DNA of 64,000 bases from Gadus chalcogrammus (GCF_026213295.1 NC_079425.1:27818924-27882923), one strand, 5' to 3'; shown: positions 48,514 through 59,070, counted from the first letter of the stretch. The notes: generated by a model not told the origin, from the sequence alone. Numbers and translations are program-made.

Positions 48514-50008
48514 CAGTCTCACGGAAATACACAACAGGGTTAGGACACATAATTTCAATTTTTTCGTGCCAAAAGCAAAAATTTCTAACAATATGACAGC
48601 TTTTGGCCACCCGTTTCTGCTTTCACCTTTGATTCTGAGAAATTGTGACAATTCACAGATATATTTATTCAGGTTCGCTGCTCTTGAAATTACGTGTTCC
48701 AGATCACGAGGGGTGTGACTCGTGAAACGTCATCAGTCGTTGCCCCAGCACTGTTCCAATTCGAAGCACGCATCAAACGAGTACTGTCGTAAAACCCGGA
48801 AGTGTTCTTGATGCGTGTTCGATCTCGCCGTTTCACCAAGCATGCATCGGAGGTGGCTTGTGTGTGCTTGCAATCGCTATAAATCCCAGGATGCATTTCG
48901 CAGAAGACGCACAACTGTAGCTTAAGTTACTCTTAATTTATATATATATATTTATATAATATAATAATAATAATAATAATATAAGATAATATATAAATAT
49001 ATATAAAGTCGTGTGTGTATAGCTTATACACATGACAGGACACGCATATCTTTTAAATTGTTATTCATTCAGAATATTTACATACTATTTGAAAAATGAA
49101 AGAGGCTGGGATTTGGTTTTATATCATTTGTTTATATTGTTCAGTAGTATATGCCTAAATGAGGCCGTAGCACAGTTAACGGACGAGCAGAGGTGGTGAC
49201 GTCATCGAGTCTGCTGCTGTTCCAATCGCAGGTACGTACTCGCGTGCTCGCAAGTATGTGCTTGAAGTACAGACTTGCCAAGTACGTGCTTGCAAGTCAT
49301 CGAGTCCGTAGTACGCGTGCTAGGAATTGAGAAACGGCCTCTGTCTCGCGAGATTTCTGAGCTATCCAAACTTATATTTGTGGCCTGTAGGGGCAGTAAT
49401 GCGCCTTTGATACGTCTAGCCTGCCAGAACCTTACGAAGGAGAAGGAAAAGAAGAAGAGGAGGAGAAGGAGGGGAAGCAGGGGAAGCAGCCATAGGCAGC
49501 CAGAATGACGTCGGAAAATACCCGTATTACCGTCGAAGATGCCCCCGCCACTTTTAAATGATTTGTTTGGCAGCATTTTGGGTACCCGGCGGAAATTATG
49601 AATGGCAGTAGAGTGACTGATAAGACACGGACAATACCAAGTTGTCAGTGACATACTTGGTCAGACTCTGTTTGCACTATTTGCACTCTGTATTGATGGA
49701 GTAGAACTTTGATTTGGTTTTGCACATAATATTGTTTGCACTTGAAAAAAAAGATAATTATTTAATTCAATTTCATGAATGTTAAGAGTTATAATAAAAC
49801 ATTTCAAAATGCATGTGTAACTCGGTTAAATAAAAGTCTGTTGCTCCAGTCATATATTTTGTCATTGTCGTTTTTTTTAAATCTCGTCTCGTCTCGATCT
49901 CGTGAACCGGATATCGTGTCTCGTCTCGTCTCGTGAGCTGAGTGTATCGTCACACCCGAATAGATTCAATTACGTGATGTGACACTGTCACGTATTTCCT
50001 TGAGACTG
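48514..50008. mobile_element. Short TIR element sharing its ends with the palindrome arms
   Basis: Termini CAGTCTCACGGAAATAC (48514) and GTATTTCCTTGAGACTG (ending 50008) are inverted repeats with one mismatch. Just inside the left end, 48590-48660 carries gacagcttttggccacccg and cctttgattctgagaaattg, identical in order to the outer part of the palindrome arms. It reads as an internally deleted relative of that family. It is interrupted by a second element (48711-49957). Confidence 0.75.
48711..49957. mobile_element. Nested TIR element (GGGTGTGAC termini)
   Basis: Begins GGGTGTGACTCGTGA and ends TCACGAGC...GTCACACCC with the gagacgagacgag-type subterminal repeats common in fish DNA transposons. 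It lies between gatcacga and gaatagatt, which are almost adjacent (gatcacgtttcaatagatt) at 46478 in the palindrome arm, so it is an insertion. No clear target duplication. It includes an AT-rich run at 48940-49010 and a purine-rich stretch at 49436-49490. Confidence 0.65.
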
Positions 50009-50189
50009 ACCAATATTAATTTAAACATTCAAACATGCATTGTGATAGTAAAGAATACCACTTTATTTGTCTTTGGCATTTACAGTCATAATCATGAAGC
50101 TGGTAGTGTCTGACTTTAATAGGAGTATGCACTAGTTAACTTAAACTTCTGAATGGAATCAACCAGCCTACAGAATAAGCATTCCGAAA
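50009..50189. other. Short unannotated bridge
   Basis: No feature recognised before the BEL/Pao fragment. Confidence 0.35.
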
Positions 50190-51787
50190 CCATTCTGGCG
50201 AGCTATGGCTCAGGCAACTCACCCAAAGACCTATGAGTGGCAAGTGTTGCCTTTCGGCACAACTTGTAGCCCTTGTGGCGCCATTTAAGCACCCTGAGAG
50301 CAACCATGAAGTGTTGGACTCGGTGCTCAGAGCTTTCTATGTAGATAATTGCCTGCAAAGCTTCGAAACATCAGCCACAGCCAAAGCCCTGTTGGACAAA
50401 CTTCGTGCTATGTGACTTGGCTCAAACTAATTGCTGGACGATCGGGCCGCTCTTCCTGCAGAAGCCTGAGACTTGCTGGCCTGTTGCCCCTGATGTTGCC
50501 CACCCATCACCACTCACAGACAGTGCTGAATTGAAGAAAGCTGCTATGTGCCTGAATGTTTCTGCTGCTAGCAGTACAGTGCCAGACGCCTACCAGCATC
50601 AAAGATGGAGTGACCTCGTCACCCCCACTGAGCAGGCACTGACCCAGTCTGACAAAGTCTCTGCATGTGCAGCAGCCGTAACCTCTATCTTGCAACAAGC
50701 CCATGCGTCATGTTTCCCTGAAGAACTTGACGCTCTCCAGAAAGGGAAGCCTCTCCCTAGGCAAAGACGTCTCCTCTCCTCTTCTGAACTGGATCCAGAT
50801 GTTGGGCTGATGAGAGTAGGAGGAAGGCTACGCCGATCCCAGGACCTGTACCCAGACATCATCCACCCAATTATCCTGGACCCAAAGCATCCTATTACCA
50901 GCTCATCATTAAGGACTCTGATGAGCCCCTCCTGCACCCGGGCCCAGAGAGGGTCTTTGGAGAATTGAGACGCAAGTTTTGGATCTTAGGAGGAAGACCA
51001 GCCAACCGTAAACATGAGCACCGCTGCAGGACGTGTGAGAGATGGAAATCCTCTCCTGAAGTGCCGAAGATGGCTGATCTACCCCCGGCGAGGCTGCGTC
51101 TGTTCAAACCCCCATTCTGGTCCACTGGTGTAGACTGCTTCGGACCCTTTGTCATCCACCTTGGCTGTGGAACAGAAAAGCGATGGGGAATCATCATTAA
51201 GTGCTTAACCACTCATTGCTTGCATCTTGACCTGCTTGGGAGTATGGATGTAGACGCCTTTCTCTTGGCTCTCCGTCGTTTCTTATCAAGTCGGGGCAAG
51301 CCCTTCGAGATCTGGGAAAACAGAGAAACAAACTTCGGTGCTGGGGACCAAGAACTGAAGCAATGCTTCCAGGCGATGGAACCCAAACTCCAGGAACACC
51401 TGGCAAATCAGCAGATTGCATTCAACTTCAATCCACCAGGGGCTCCACACTTTGGTGAAGTCTGGGAACGTGAAATCAGATCAGTCAAGACTTCCCTGCG
51501 AGTGATTCTTGGAAAGCAGACCACCTCCGAAGCTGTCCTTCAAACTGTCCTGATCGAGGTAGAAGGCATCATGAATTCAAAGCCTCTAGGCTATCTTTCC
51601 CCAAACGCTGCTGATCCTGATCCAGTCACTCCCAATTTGCTCCTGATGGGGCGAAGGGACGCCTCTCTGCCACAAGCCATGTTTGCCAACCGTAAGCTCC
51701 TTGGGTGACGAATGTGGCGTCACAGCCAGATGTTGGCTGACCACTTCTGGACGCGGTTCATTCGGGACTATTTACCTAACTGCTATT
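50190..51787 (+). pseudogene. BEL/Pao retrotransposon pol remnant (RT end and integrase)
   Basis: The first part holds the end of a Pao-type RT in broken frames: YEWQVLPFGTTCSPC, then FYVDNCLQS with the YVD catalytic box and ALLDKLRAM. A deletion then joins it to WTIGPLFLQKPETCWP and the zinc-binding and integrase core frame at 50965-51708: CRTCERW, STGVDCFGPF, FGEVWEREIRSVK, DPVTPNLLLMGRRD. The position of the second catalytic Asp reads ENRETNF where the family usually has a DNG(T)NF-type motif, so the active site looks lost. An in-frame TGA at 51706 precedes a continuing C-terminal domain (MLADHFWTRFIRDYLP). No LTRs were found. Confidence 0.88.
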
Positions 51788-52095
51788 TAGCTAACTCAGA
51801 CAAATACACAACAAGATGATCAAAGCTACACTGTATCCTTCCCGAAGCTGGACAAGAGAGAGATAGTTCCAGCTGCATCTCACTGGCACAGAGTCAGCGC
51901 TAAGCCAAAACAACATACCAAAGTGAATCAAGAAGTTCACTCAACGCCAAATGCTAAGCTACCCAAAACTAAAGTTGCATGTATCAGCCGGATTAGCCCG
52001 TCACTTAAGTTAACCCTTCCGCTGAAGAACCGGTTCCTGTCACTTCAAAAGTCCACGAACGCGCCTGCCATCCATGCACCCTTGAGCCCCGAGAT

Positions 52096-52560
52096 GTGTC
52101 CGGACAAACAGTGGGGACAGAGACCGACCATGAACCCGTCGATGAAAGAGGAAGGGGCTTTATTGACAATTTCAACTTGTTCTGGGGGCGCAAATATCTT
52201 TTCAGAGCAGATGACCTACACCCCAACAGGTTAGGCTCAAAACTGTTGAGGGACAATCTTCTCTTCTCGCTTTCCCACAAATCTCCATGGTCTGATGCAC
52301 AGGCCACAGTCAGAGCACAGGTTGAGAAGAAGCGAGACTACAGCCTCCCCGACACATCTACTTTGCCACTATCTGCCACACAGATAGCAGACAGACCAAA
52401 GACCTTGAAGAGAGACAACAGCCTGCCCGGACCATTGACACCGTGCCACCCCCCACCTCTGCACTCCCCCATCGACGATGACCTCCAGCCTCATCTCTCC
52501 CATAGCCACAACAACAACTCCAGCTCCACTGTCTCCTCCCTTTTTCGGTTTTCCAGCTGA
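52096..52560 (+). pseudogene. LINE ORF1 C-terminal part (SGNH esterase end)
   Basis: A 154-codon frame with RGFIDNFNLFWGRKYLF and DLHPNRLGSKLL, the end of the esterase-like domain of L2/CR1 ORF1 proteins (the DxxH motif is DLHPN). A Ser/Pro-rich tail follows. The N-terminal and central esterase blocks are missing; preceding sequence from about 51,920 may hold an N-terminal piece in another frame. Confidence 0.78.
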
Positions 52561-52752
52561 ATTTAAGAAACTGGAATATGTTGGCATCAAATTTGCATCT
52601 GTGTCAATGATAGCATCTCCATGTCATGGCCACAGGCTGATAACACCCAAGCGGAGGGAGCCCCAGCCCCCCCCCCCCCCTGTACTGATAGTAGTCCTGA
52701 GTATTACTGAGACAAAAAAGGGTTCAGCCGTAGACAAAGTATAAAGGAAGTT

Positions 52753-53280
52753 TTGCATAATCTGCTGAACCCAAGGTTGCCTACGTCAAAACATGGCAAC
52801 TTTTGCATTCCTGCTGTAACCACTAAGAGAGTAAACAAAGGGAAACTTAGACACACTGCTAACCTCACAAATCTCATACATATTGCCTCCAAACCAAAAA
52901 CAAACTTAAAGCCTATCAACAACACCATCAGGATGGGTCTACTTAATGTTAGGTCTCTTAATAACAAATCATTTTTTGTTAATGATTTTATTACCACCTC
53001 TAAACTGGATTTTATGTTTTTAACTGAAACATGGCTGGAACAAAATAACAGTGCAACCGTTCTGATAGAGACAGCTCCTCCCAACTATAACTTTTTTGAT
53101 GCATGTAGATCTGGAAAAAGAGGTGGAGGGGTTGCTGTTATATTTAAAAATGTTTTTCAGGGGAAACAGATGTTATTTGGTGATTTTCCATCATACGAAT
53201 ACCTTAGTGCTGTATTGCTCCCCCAGAGTTCTCCTATTAATTATTTACAGGCCACCCACAACCACATATTTTTTCGATGA
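52753..53280 (+). pseudogene. LINE ORF2 endonuclease (APE type), N-terminal part
   Basis: From residue 60 the frame reads MGLLNVRSLNNKS, with LTETWL and GGGVAVIFKN blocks, which are the Asn- and Glu-containing motifs of LINE apurinic-type endonucleases that nick target DNA. The frame slips at about 53,240 (continuing as YRPPTTTYFF in another frame). The end of the domain (LDLVITKG, LSDHFSVFF) lies beyond the hAT insertion at 54240-54330. Confidence 0.86.
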
Positions 53281-53397
53281 CTTCACAAAATTATTGTCTA
53301 AAACTTGTAACTAGTAACTCTTTTTACCATTTTGGACACATTTTAACTGTCTCAACATGTGAAAGAGACTACTCATTGTAAGGGGCACACTCTAGAC

Positions 53398-54111
53398 CAG
53401 GGGTACTCAAGTAGAAATGATGAGGGGCCACAAAAAATGTTTTCAGTGACTCAAGGGGCCGGTCGGTATACGTGTGACTGAGGCCGATATATGCTCTGTT
53501 TTAGACATAACGCGTAAGCACGTAAGATACATAACCCCCCCTTGCGCGGTAAAATATCCCCCCTTACGTGCTTAAGTGCGTCGGCCAAAATTCCTGACTA
53601 TGCGACTAAAACACTATGGCCCTACGCAGCTCGCAAAGACTGTGATTGGCCAGCTAACCACATCCTTTCAGGAGTCTCACATTTCCGGTTTTACAGCATA
53701 ATAGCGCCATTTTTAAAAGGCTGTGACAGAAGCGAATGAAGAATTTTGAAGAAGGAGAAGAAGAAAACACAAGAACGAATTATGATAATTATAAATATAA
53801 ACAAGCCAGCGATTTCCACTTCCACGCCCACAGATTCGTTCGTTGCTCCCCCTACTGTTCTGGCGGAGAATCCCCTTGCAACACGCGCAATCCTTAAGGA
53901 ACCTTAAAGGAACCGTAAATCAAAACTTGTCTAAAACATGTCCCTTGTGTAAATTACGTGCTTACTTGACTGCTGCTGAGATGGACTGTCTGCCTCGAGT
54001 TTGGGAGGGCTGGAGCGGTCTGTGGGCTGGAGTGCTCTCTGTTTATCGTTGCAACCCCCAGCCTCGTATTGAGATTGCGGCGCGCGGTTTCAAAATAAGA
54101 GCGCCCAGCAC

Positions 54112-54147
<36 letters not shown>

Positions 54148-54238
54148 ATTAAAAAAACTTTTCAAAACAGCTCGAGGGCCATTAATAGACACCCCGCGGG
54201 CCACAAAAGGCCCGCGGGCCGCTACTTGAGTATGACTG
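53398..54238. mobile_element. hAT MITE inside the LINE, perfect 8-bp TSD
   Basis: Inverted termini CAGGGGTACTCAAGTAG and CTACTTGAGTATGACTG (14 of 17 paired), flanked by CTCTAGAC at 53390-53397 and 54239-54246. Removing the element and one duplication restores the reading HTLDLVITKG of the endonuclease, which independently proves the insertion. It has a palindromic gcccgcgggc near the right end and a T27 run at 54117-54143. No transposase. A second copy in inverse orientation starts at 63598. Confidence 0.94.
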
Positions 54239-54882
54239 CTCTAGACCTTGTTATCACAAAGGGCCTCAATGTTTCTGATCTCTCTGTCACTGATCCTTCC
54301 TTGTCTGACCACTTTAGTGTTTTCTTTAATTCATCTCTCAACCCATGTTCTGCTGATGATCTTGTAGAAAACTTTAATTTGACAATTTTGAAAGTCATGG
54401 ATGTCATTGCACCTTATAAGGTTAAAACGATTTCTGGAAAGCAAAAGGCACCCTGGAGAAAAGCTGCTTCTGTAACAGCACAGAAAAAAGAATGCAGGAA
54501 GGTTGAACGCATCTGGCGTAAAACAAAACTTCATATTCACCATTATATCTACAAAGAGAGTACTGTGCCTACAATTTAAAAAGACTTAAAAAGTGCTAGA
54601 GAAACATTTTTCTCCAATATCATTAAAACCAATACTAATAATGCAAAAACCCTAATTGCAACTGTTGACAGACTGACCAACCCCCCAACACAAATTCCAC
54701 CTGATCTCCATTCCACGCAGAAATGCAATGAGTTTGCAGCTTTTTATACTGATAAAATTGAAGGCATCAGACGCGCCATCAATATCTCCACTTCAAACAA
54801 AAATGTTGGACTACCACCCTGTTCAGGCAAAAGTAACGGGGCAGGGATTGCATGCTTTAATGTTATAGACTCTAAAACTCTT

Positions 54883-56106
54883 GTGGAAACTGTTACACAA
54901 CTAAAGCCATCAACCTGTTGCCTTGATTCTTTACCTACCAACCTCTTTAAGAATGTTTTTGACTGCCTAGCAATAGGCATATTGCAGATAGTTAACAACT
55001 CTCTCCAGTCAGGCAACTTCCCAAAAGCCCTGAAAACTGCAGTTATTAAACCCCTTTTAAAAAAACGGAGCCTAGAGACCTCTATTATTAACAACTACAG
55101 ACCAATATCAAATCTACGCTTCATAAGTAAAATCATTGAGAAAGCTGTCCTCCAGCAACTTAATCACTTCCTGGTATCAACTGGTTTTTATGACACCTTC
55201 CAATCAGGATTTCGACCCCTGCACAGCACTGAGACCGCCCTCATTAAAGTTGTAAACGACATCCGTCTTAACACAGACTCTGGCAAAACCTCAATACTAA
55301 TGCTACTAGACCTCAGTACTGCATTCGACACTGTAGACCATACAATACTTTTGGACAGGTTAGAAAACTGGGTGGGGCTTTCAGGCACAGTCTTAAATTG
55401 GTTCAGATCCTACCTACAAAATAGGAACTACTTTGTTTCCATTGGCGACTTTGTATCAGAATCAACCAACGTGATGTGTGGAGTCCCACAAGGTTCGATC
55501 TTAGGACCCTCTTTATTCAACATCTACATGCTCCCACTAGGGCAAATCATGCTGAATAACAATATTGACCATCATTGCTATGCTTATGACACGCAAATCT
55601 ATGTATCGCTATCACCAAATGACCATCGGCCCATAGATCTGCTGTGCCAGTGCATTGAGCAAGTGAAAGACTGGATGTGCCGAAATTTCCTTCAGCTAAA
55701 TGAGGATAAAACAGAGATAATTGTATTTGGTGCTAAAACGGAAAGGCTTAAAGTAACCCAACACCTTCACTCTCTGTCCCTGAAAACCTCAATCAAAGCC
55801 AGAAATCTAGGGGTTATCATGGATTCTGATTTACATTTCGACAGTCACATCAAATCAGTTACAAAATCGGCATATTATCACCTTAAAAATGTAGCAAAAC
55901 TTAGAGGGCTCATGTCCACCGAAGACTTACAAAAACTTGTACATGCCTTTATCACTAGTAAGCTTGATTACTGCAATGGTCTCCTTACAGGTCTCCCAAA
56001 ACAAACTCTAAGGAAGCTTCAGCTTGTTCAGAATGCTGCTGCTAGAGTTTTAACAAAGACCAACAAATTTGAACATATTACACCAATTCTTAAATCGTTT
56101 CATTGA
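54883..56106 (+). CDS. LINE reverse transcriptase, long frame with mutated active site
   Basis: A 407-codon frame with the RT blocks of fish L2 elements in order: NNYRPISNL, LDLSTAFDTVDH (first catalytic Asp), GVPQGSILGPSLFNIYM, then CYAYDTQIYV where an active copy has YADD, NEDKTEIIVFG and the thumb region with NLGVIMDSDL and LDYCNGLLTGLP. The D-to-Y change removes one of the two metal-binding Asp residues. A TGA at 56104 stands where LHWLPV would continue. The RT cannot be active as written. Its long open frame suggests relatively recent insertion. Confidence 0.9.
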   Translation: METVTQLKPSTCCLDSLPTNLFKNVFDCLAIGILQIVNNSLQSGNFPKALKTAVIKPLLKKRSLETSIINNYRPISNLRFISKIIEKAVLQQLNHFLVSTGFYDTFQSGFRPLHSTETALIKVVNDIRLNTDSGKTSILMLLDLSTAFDTVDHTILLDRLENWVGLSGTVLNWFRSYLQNRNYFVSIGDFVSESTNVMCGVPQGSILGPSLFNIYMLPLGQIMLNNNIDHHCYAYDTQIYVSLSPNDHRPIDLLCQCIEQVKDWMCRNFLQLNEDKTEIIVFGAKTERLKVTQHLHSLSLKTSIKARNLGVIMDSDLHFDSHIKSVTKSAYYHLKNVAKLRGLMSTEDLQKLVHAFITSKLDYCNGLLTGLPKQTLRKLQLVQNAAARVLTKTNKFEHITPILKSFH

Positions 56107-56340
56107 CTTCCTGTAGGTCAGAGAATTGATTTTAAAATCATGTTGCTAACCTATAAATCCCTACATGGTTTAGGCCCAAAATATTTAACTGATATGCTTC
56201 CACTACATAAGCAACAAATAGCTGGAATAAACTCCCTGAGGATTTAAGACTTGCCCCAACTCTGAGCACCTTTAAAACAAGATTGAAGACTTTTATGTTT
56301 GCTTTAGCTTTCTGCTAAATCTTAAATACTTTGCCTTTAT

Positions 56341-56469
56341 TTTCTATTTTTACCAGAAAGATACATGATCTGATACCAGAGAGAAAGGATAAGGGTTTGA
56401 GACCCAAGTTCTGTCTGGGTTAGAGTCCTAGAATCTGGGTTGGAGTCCCAGAGAAAGGACCAAGGTGTC
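56341..56469. other. Boundary between the LINE and the next hAT
   Basis: A degenerate repeat of gggttrgagtcc and cagagaaagga near 56380-56460; nothing else recognised. Confidence 0.35.
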
Positions 56470-57044
56470 CTACCACTTGATTTTAAAAGTAACTCAGTTA
56501 GATTACAAGTTACTTTATTCGTTACATTTAGCTGCGTCAAAACCCCCTGCTGGTTCAAAATAAAAAAGTACAACCGGTTTTGCGATACTAACTTGATTGT
56601 AAGTGCAACGTCAACAGTGTATCTCCTGACAATTAAGTTGAACTTAAAAACAATTTCTTGAAAATATTGATTTTTTTATAAAAAATTAAATAGACTGTCT
56701 TTTCTTTGTGTTGAGGAAAAGCGACAACAAAAACAGAGCTAACGGCGATAGCAACTTCAGCCGACTCGGCGAGCAGGGCCGAAAAATAAATAAATAAATA
56801 AAAAAGCTTTCACTTCTGACACCAATGTAATGACCTCACCGGTGACATAACAATGTCCAGTCATAAGTACTTGTACAAACTTTATTGCTACAAACCTGTT
56901 CACTGTAACCCGCAACCAACGGCAAAAATCCACAACCCCCGGTTACCCGGCAAAACTCACCCCCGAACCCGGTCCCTTCAACGTGCAAGCCCCCCGCCCT
57001 CCTGTTCTCCCAAGCCCCTCCCCCAGCTGACCTGGCGATTCGTC

Positions 57045-57117
57045 CCCCACACTGATTGACAAGTAGAACACTCCAATATAATATATTGGAATGTTCTACT
57101 TGTCAATCAGTGTGGGG
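57045..57117. repeat. 35-bp hairpin stem with one mismatch, 3-nt loop
   Basis: Left arm 57045-57079 (CCCCACACTGATTGACAAGT...) pairs with 57083-57117 over 35 bp with a single C/T difference. The loop is aat. Confidence 0.96.
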
Positions 57118-57153
57118 CTCCAGGCGGACGCAGAGCGCCGGACGACGATAGAT

Positions 57154-57214
57154 GTCCGTTATGCCAGTTGTTCTATGTGCATATTATGCACATAGAACAA
57201 CTGGCATAACGGAC
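57154..57214. repeat. Perfect 29-bp hairpin stem, 3-nt loop
   Basis: Left arm 57154-57182 (GTCCGTTATGCCAGTTGTTC...) pairs perfectly with 57186-57214. The loop is att. It lies 36 bp after the hairpin at 57045-57117. Confidence 0.96.
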
Positions 57215-57695
57215 GACGAAATAAAATGCAACACATAATACATAAACTCTTTAAATTTGACGCAGTGTTCTTGAAGCTAGATAGCACTTTGCCGCCGCCA
57301 GCACAGAGTGTACATCGAACCTTAATAATGTCACCTTTAGCTAAAAATAGTGACTAGAAAACACGCATCTCTCTCCCATGGTCTCTCCTCCCTCCATTGT
57401 TGTTTTGCGTTTGAGTTGCTGCGTAGTGCGTGCACGTGAGTTGTCGCCGTGAGTTGTCTCATGCTTGACACGTGATACTGGTTCTCACTCACCACCGTAC
57501 GATAGGCAAGAAAGCAAATTTTTTTTTTTTTACTGGGGAAAATGAAAAAAAAAATAGTAAAGCACAGTGACTTTGATGAGTAACTTTAATCTGATTACTG
57601 GTTTGGAAATAGTCACGCTCTAGACTACTTGTTACTGAAAAAAGTGGTCCGAGGCCAGTAACGCGTTACTAAGTAATGCGTGACTGGCATCACTG

Positions 57696-58173
57696 TATCC
57701 CATAATCCTTTACGGCGGCAATATTTAAAGCAACATGCCACCGACGAAGAGTAGGCTCTACGCGAAGACGCATGAGAGACGCGGTAAAGCAGAAGAATAG
57801 AAGGGAAGAAAATACAATTGATAATAATGGATATCAATTCCAGAAATATATTACATGAATCTAAATGAAATCATTTAATGATGGTTATTAAACACACAAT
57901 ATGCACCGTAAGAAAATAAAATGCCGACTTCACATTTAAGAAAGACTACTGGAGGCATCAGTAGACATCAACATAAATTGAGCCTCTTTTTTTTCACATG
58001 TGAATTGGGTTTTCAACTGGCCTAAAATATTTTCGTTGGCCAAATCAGTGATTCTCACTGTTGGTGACAACCTGATTGAAATCAACGCATGGATGAACGC
58101 ATGGATCAAAAGAGCGCTTGTTGTAGACAAACTTACGTTAGAGACGCCAGAGGTCGTTATTCGTCACCAAATT
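57696..58173. other. Unique sequence, no gene recognised
   Basis: No recognised feature before the RT fragment that follows. Confidence 0.4.
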
Positions 58174-58540
58174 CTCAGTTTCCACTGTTATGCTGATGAC
58201 ACTCAACTATACATCAGCACAAAACACTCCACTCAGCTCCCACCTGGTCCAATCGTCAACTGTCTACAAGAACTAAAAATCTAGATGACCTCCAACCTCC
58301 TCAAACTGAACAGCAATACAACTGAACTCATGGTGGTGGCCCCCAATTAACTGTCCAGGAAGGTTGGTGATCTACTCCTGGAAGTGGATGGCTGCTCCAT
58401 CACCCGTAGTCCGCAACCTGGGTGTCATCCTGAACCCAACACAATCATTCCAGTCCCACATTTAGAACCTCACAAGATCTGCATTCTACCACCATAAGAA
58501 CATCGCACGACTCCCATAAAACGCCCTCTAAAACCCCTGA
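58174..58540 (+). mobile_element. L2-like LINE RT fragment
   Basis: The plus strand encodes HCYADDTQLYIST (intact YADD box), then, past a stop, LLKLNSNTTELMVVAP, and further LINE blocks with several frame changes (NLGVILN, then SHI/NLTRSAFYHHKN-like). It is a short internal piece of an L2-type ORF2, distinct from the copy at 51.8-56.3 kb. It directly abuts the lectin fragment. Confidence 0.83.
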
Positions 58541-58547
58541 AAAGACT

Positions 58548-58859
58548 GGGCCTCACGGACGATGCTCTGAGCATAAGCTGACTCTTCTTCGGTGTCAAAA
58601 TTAAGGAGATCCAACGTAGAAACGATAGGAAACTTGAAGAGCCCTGCAATGGTCAAGAGCTTCCTCCCATGTCTTGTTCTGCTTCACTAAAATCAGGTTG
58701 TCTCTCTGACATACAAAGGTATTAGGCTTTGAACAATCTATATCATCAAACAAGTATGATGAGCTGATGCTATCGAATATTACCGTGACGCAGTTCTCCA
58801 TAGCTAGTTCGGTGTTTGGCTGTTTCTCGCTCCATCTGATGGTATCGTATGCCTCGTTG
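58548..58859 (-). pseudogene. C-type lectin fragment (end of domain 1, start of domain 2)
   Basis: On the minus strand NEAYDTIRWSEKQPN through LVKQNKTWEEALDHCRALQV is almost identical to residues 102-177 of the intact lectin. An 11-bp deletion after that shifts the frame of the following segment. The 5' end of the homology (58859) is joined directly to LINE sequence that in the intact locus lies upstream of the gene, so the first half of the gene, its promoter and part of the LINE were deleted. Everything after the middle of domain 2 is also missing. Confidence 0.9.
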
Positions 58860-59070
58860 AACTGCCTGACCAGAGCCCAACGCATCTCCTCTGACCCCAC
58901 CCACCTCGACCATGGACTGTTCTCCAGGCTGACCTCTGGCAGGAGGCTCTGCAGCATCCACAGCAGGTCGTCCTACACATACACCCTCACCTCCCACTCT
59001 TGTGAAGCGACCTTGAGTATCCTGAAAGGCGCTATGTAAAATCATTTTTTATTATTATTATTATTATTAT
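58860..59070 (+). mobile_element. LINE 3' fragment fused to the lectin fragment
   Basis: Encodes AQRISSDPTHLDHGLFSRLT and is nearly identical to 61690-61760 beside the intact gene. It ends with a typical fish LINE tail: cgaccttgagtatcctgaaa, ggcgctatgtaaaatc and (att)n. Confidence 0.88.

Larger units (their letters stand above)
51800..56340 (+). mobile_element. L2-type LINE, degraded, interrupted by a hAT
   Basis: The order ORF1 esterase, APE endonuclease, RT and 3' end is preserved over about 4.5 kb. ORF1 lacks the middle of its SGNH domain. The endonuclease is frameshifted and split by the hAT at 53398-54238. The RT frame is open for 407 codons but has a mutated active site. The SGNH esterase in ORF1 with APE endonuclease and this RT type is characteristic of the fish L2/CR1 group. 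The 5' limit, next to the BEL/Pao remnant, is uncertain. Confidence 0.88.
56470..57695 (-). mobile_element. hAT-type element (taacgcgttact family), partly degraded
   Basis: The right end carries agtaacgcgttactaagtaa and terminates gcatcactg at 57695, the complement of the CAGTGATGCC terminus of a very common fish hAT family. The left part at 56485-56530 has the matching aaagtaactcagttagatta subterminal repeats, but its own terminus is not seen. The interior holds unrelated sequence, including the two long hairpins, so part of it may be a further insertion. Confidence 0.65.

Noticed and set aside
57045..57214. The paired hairpins as microRNA precursors
   Set aside because: Stems are nearly perfect and the loops only 3 nt, unlike animal microRNA precursors, which have bulges and longer loops.
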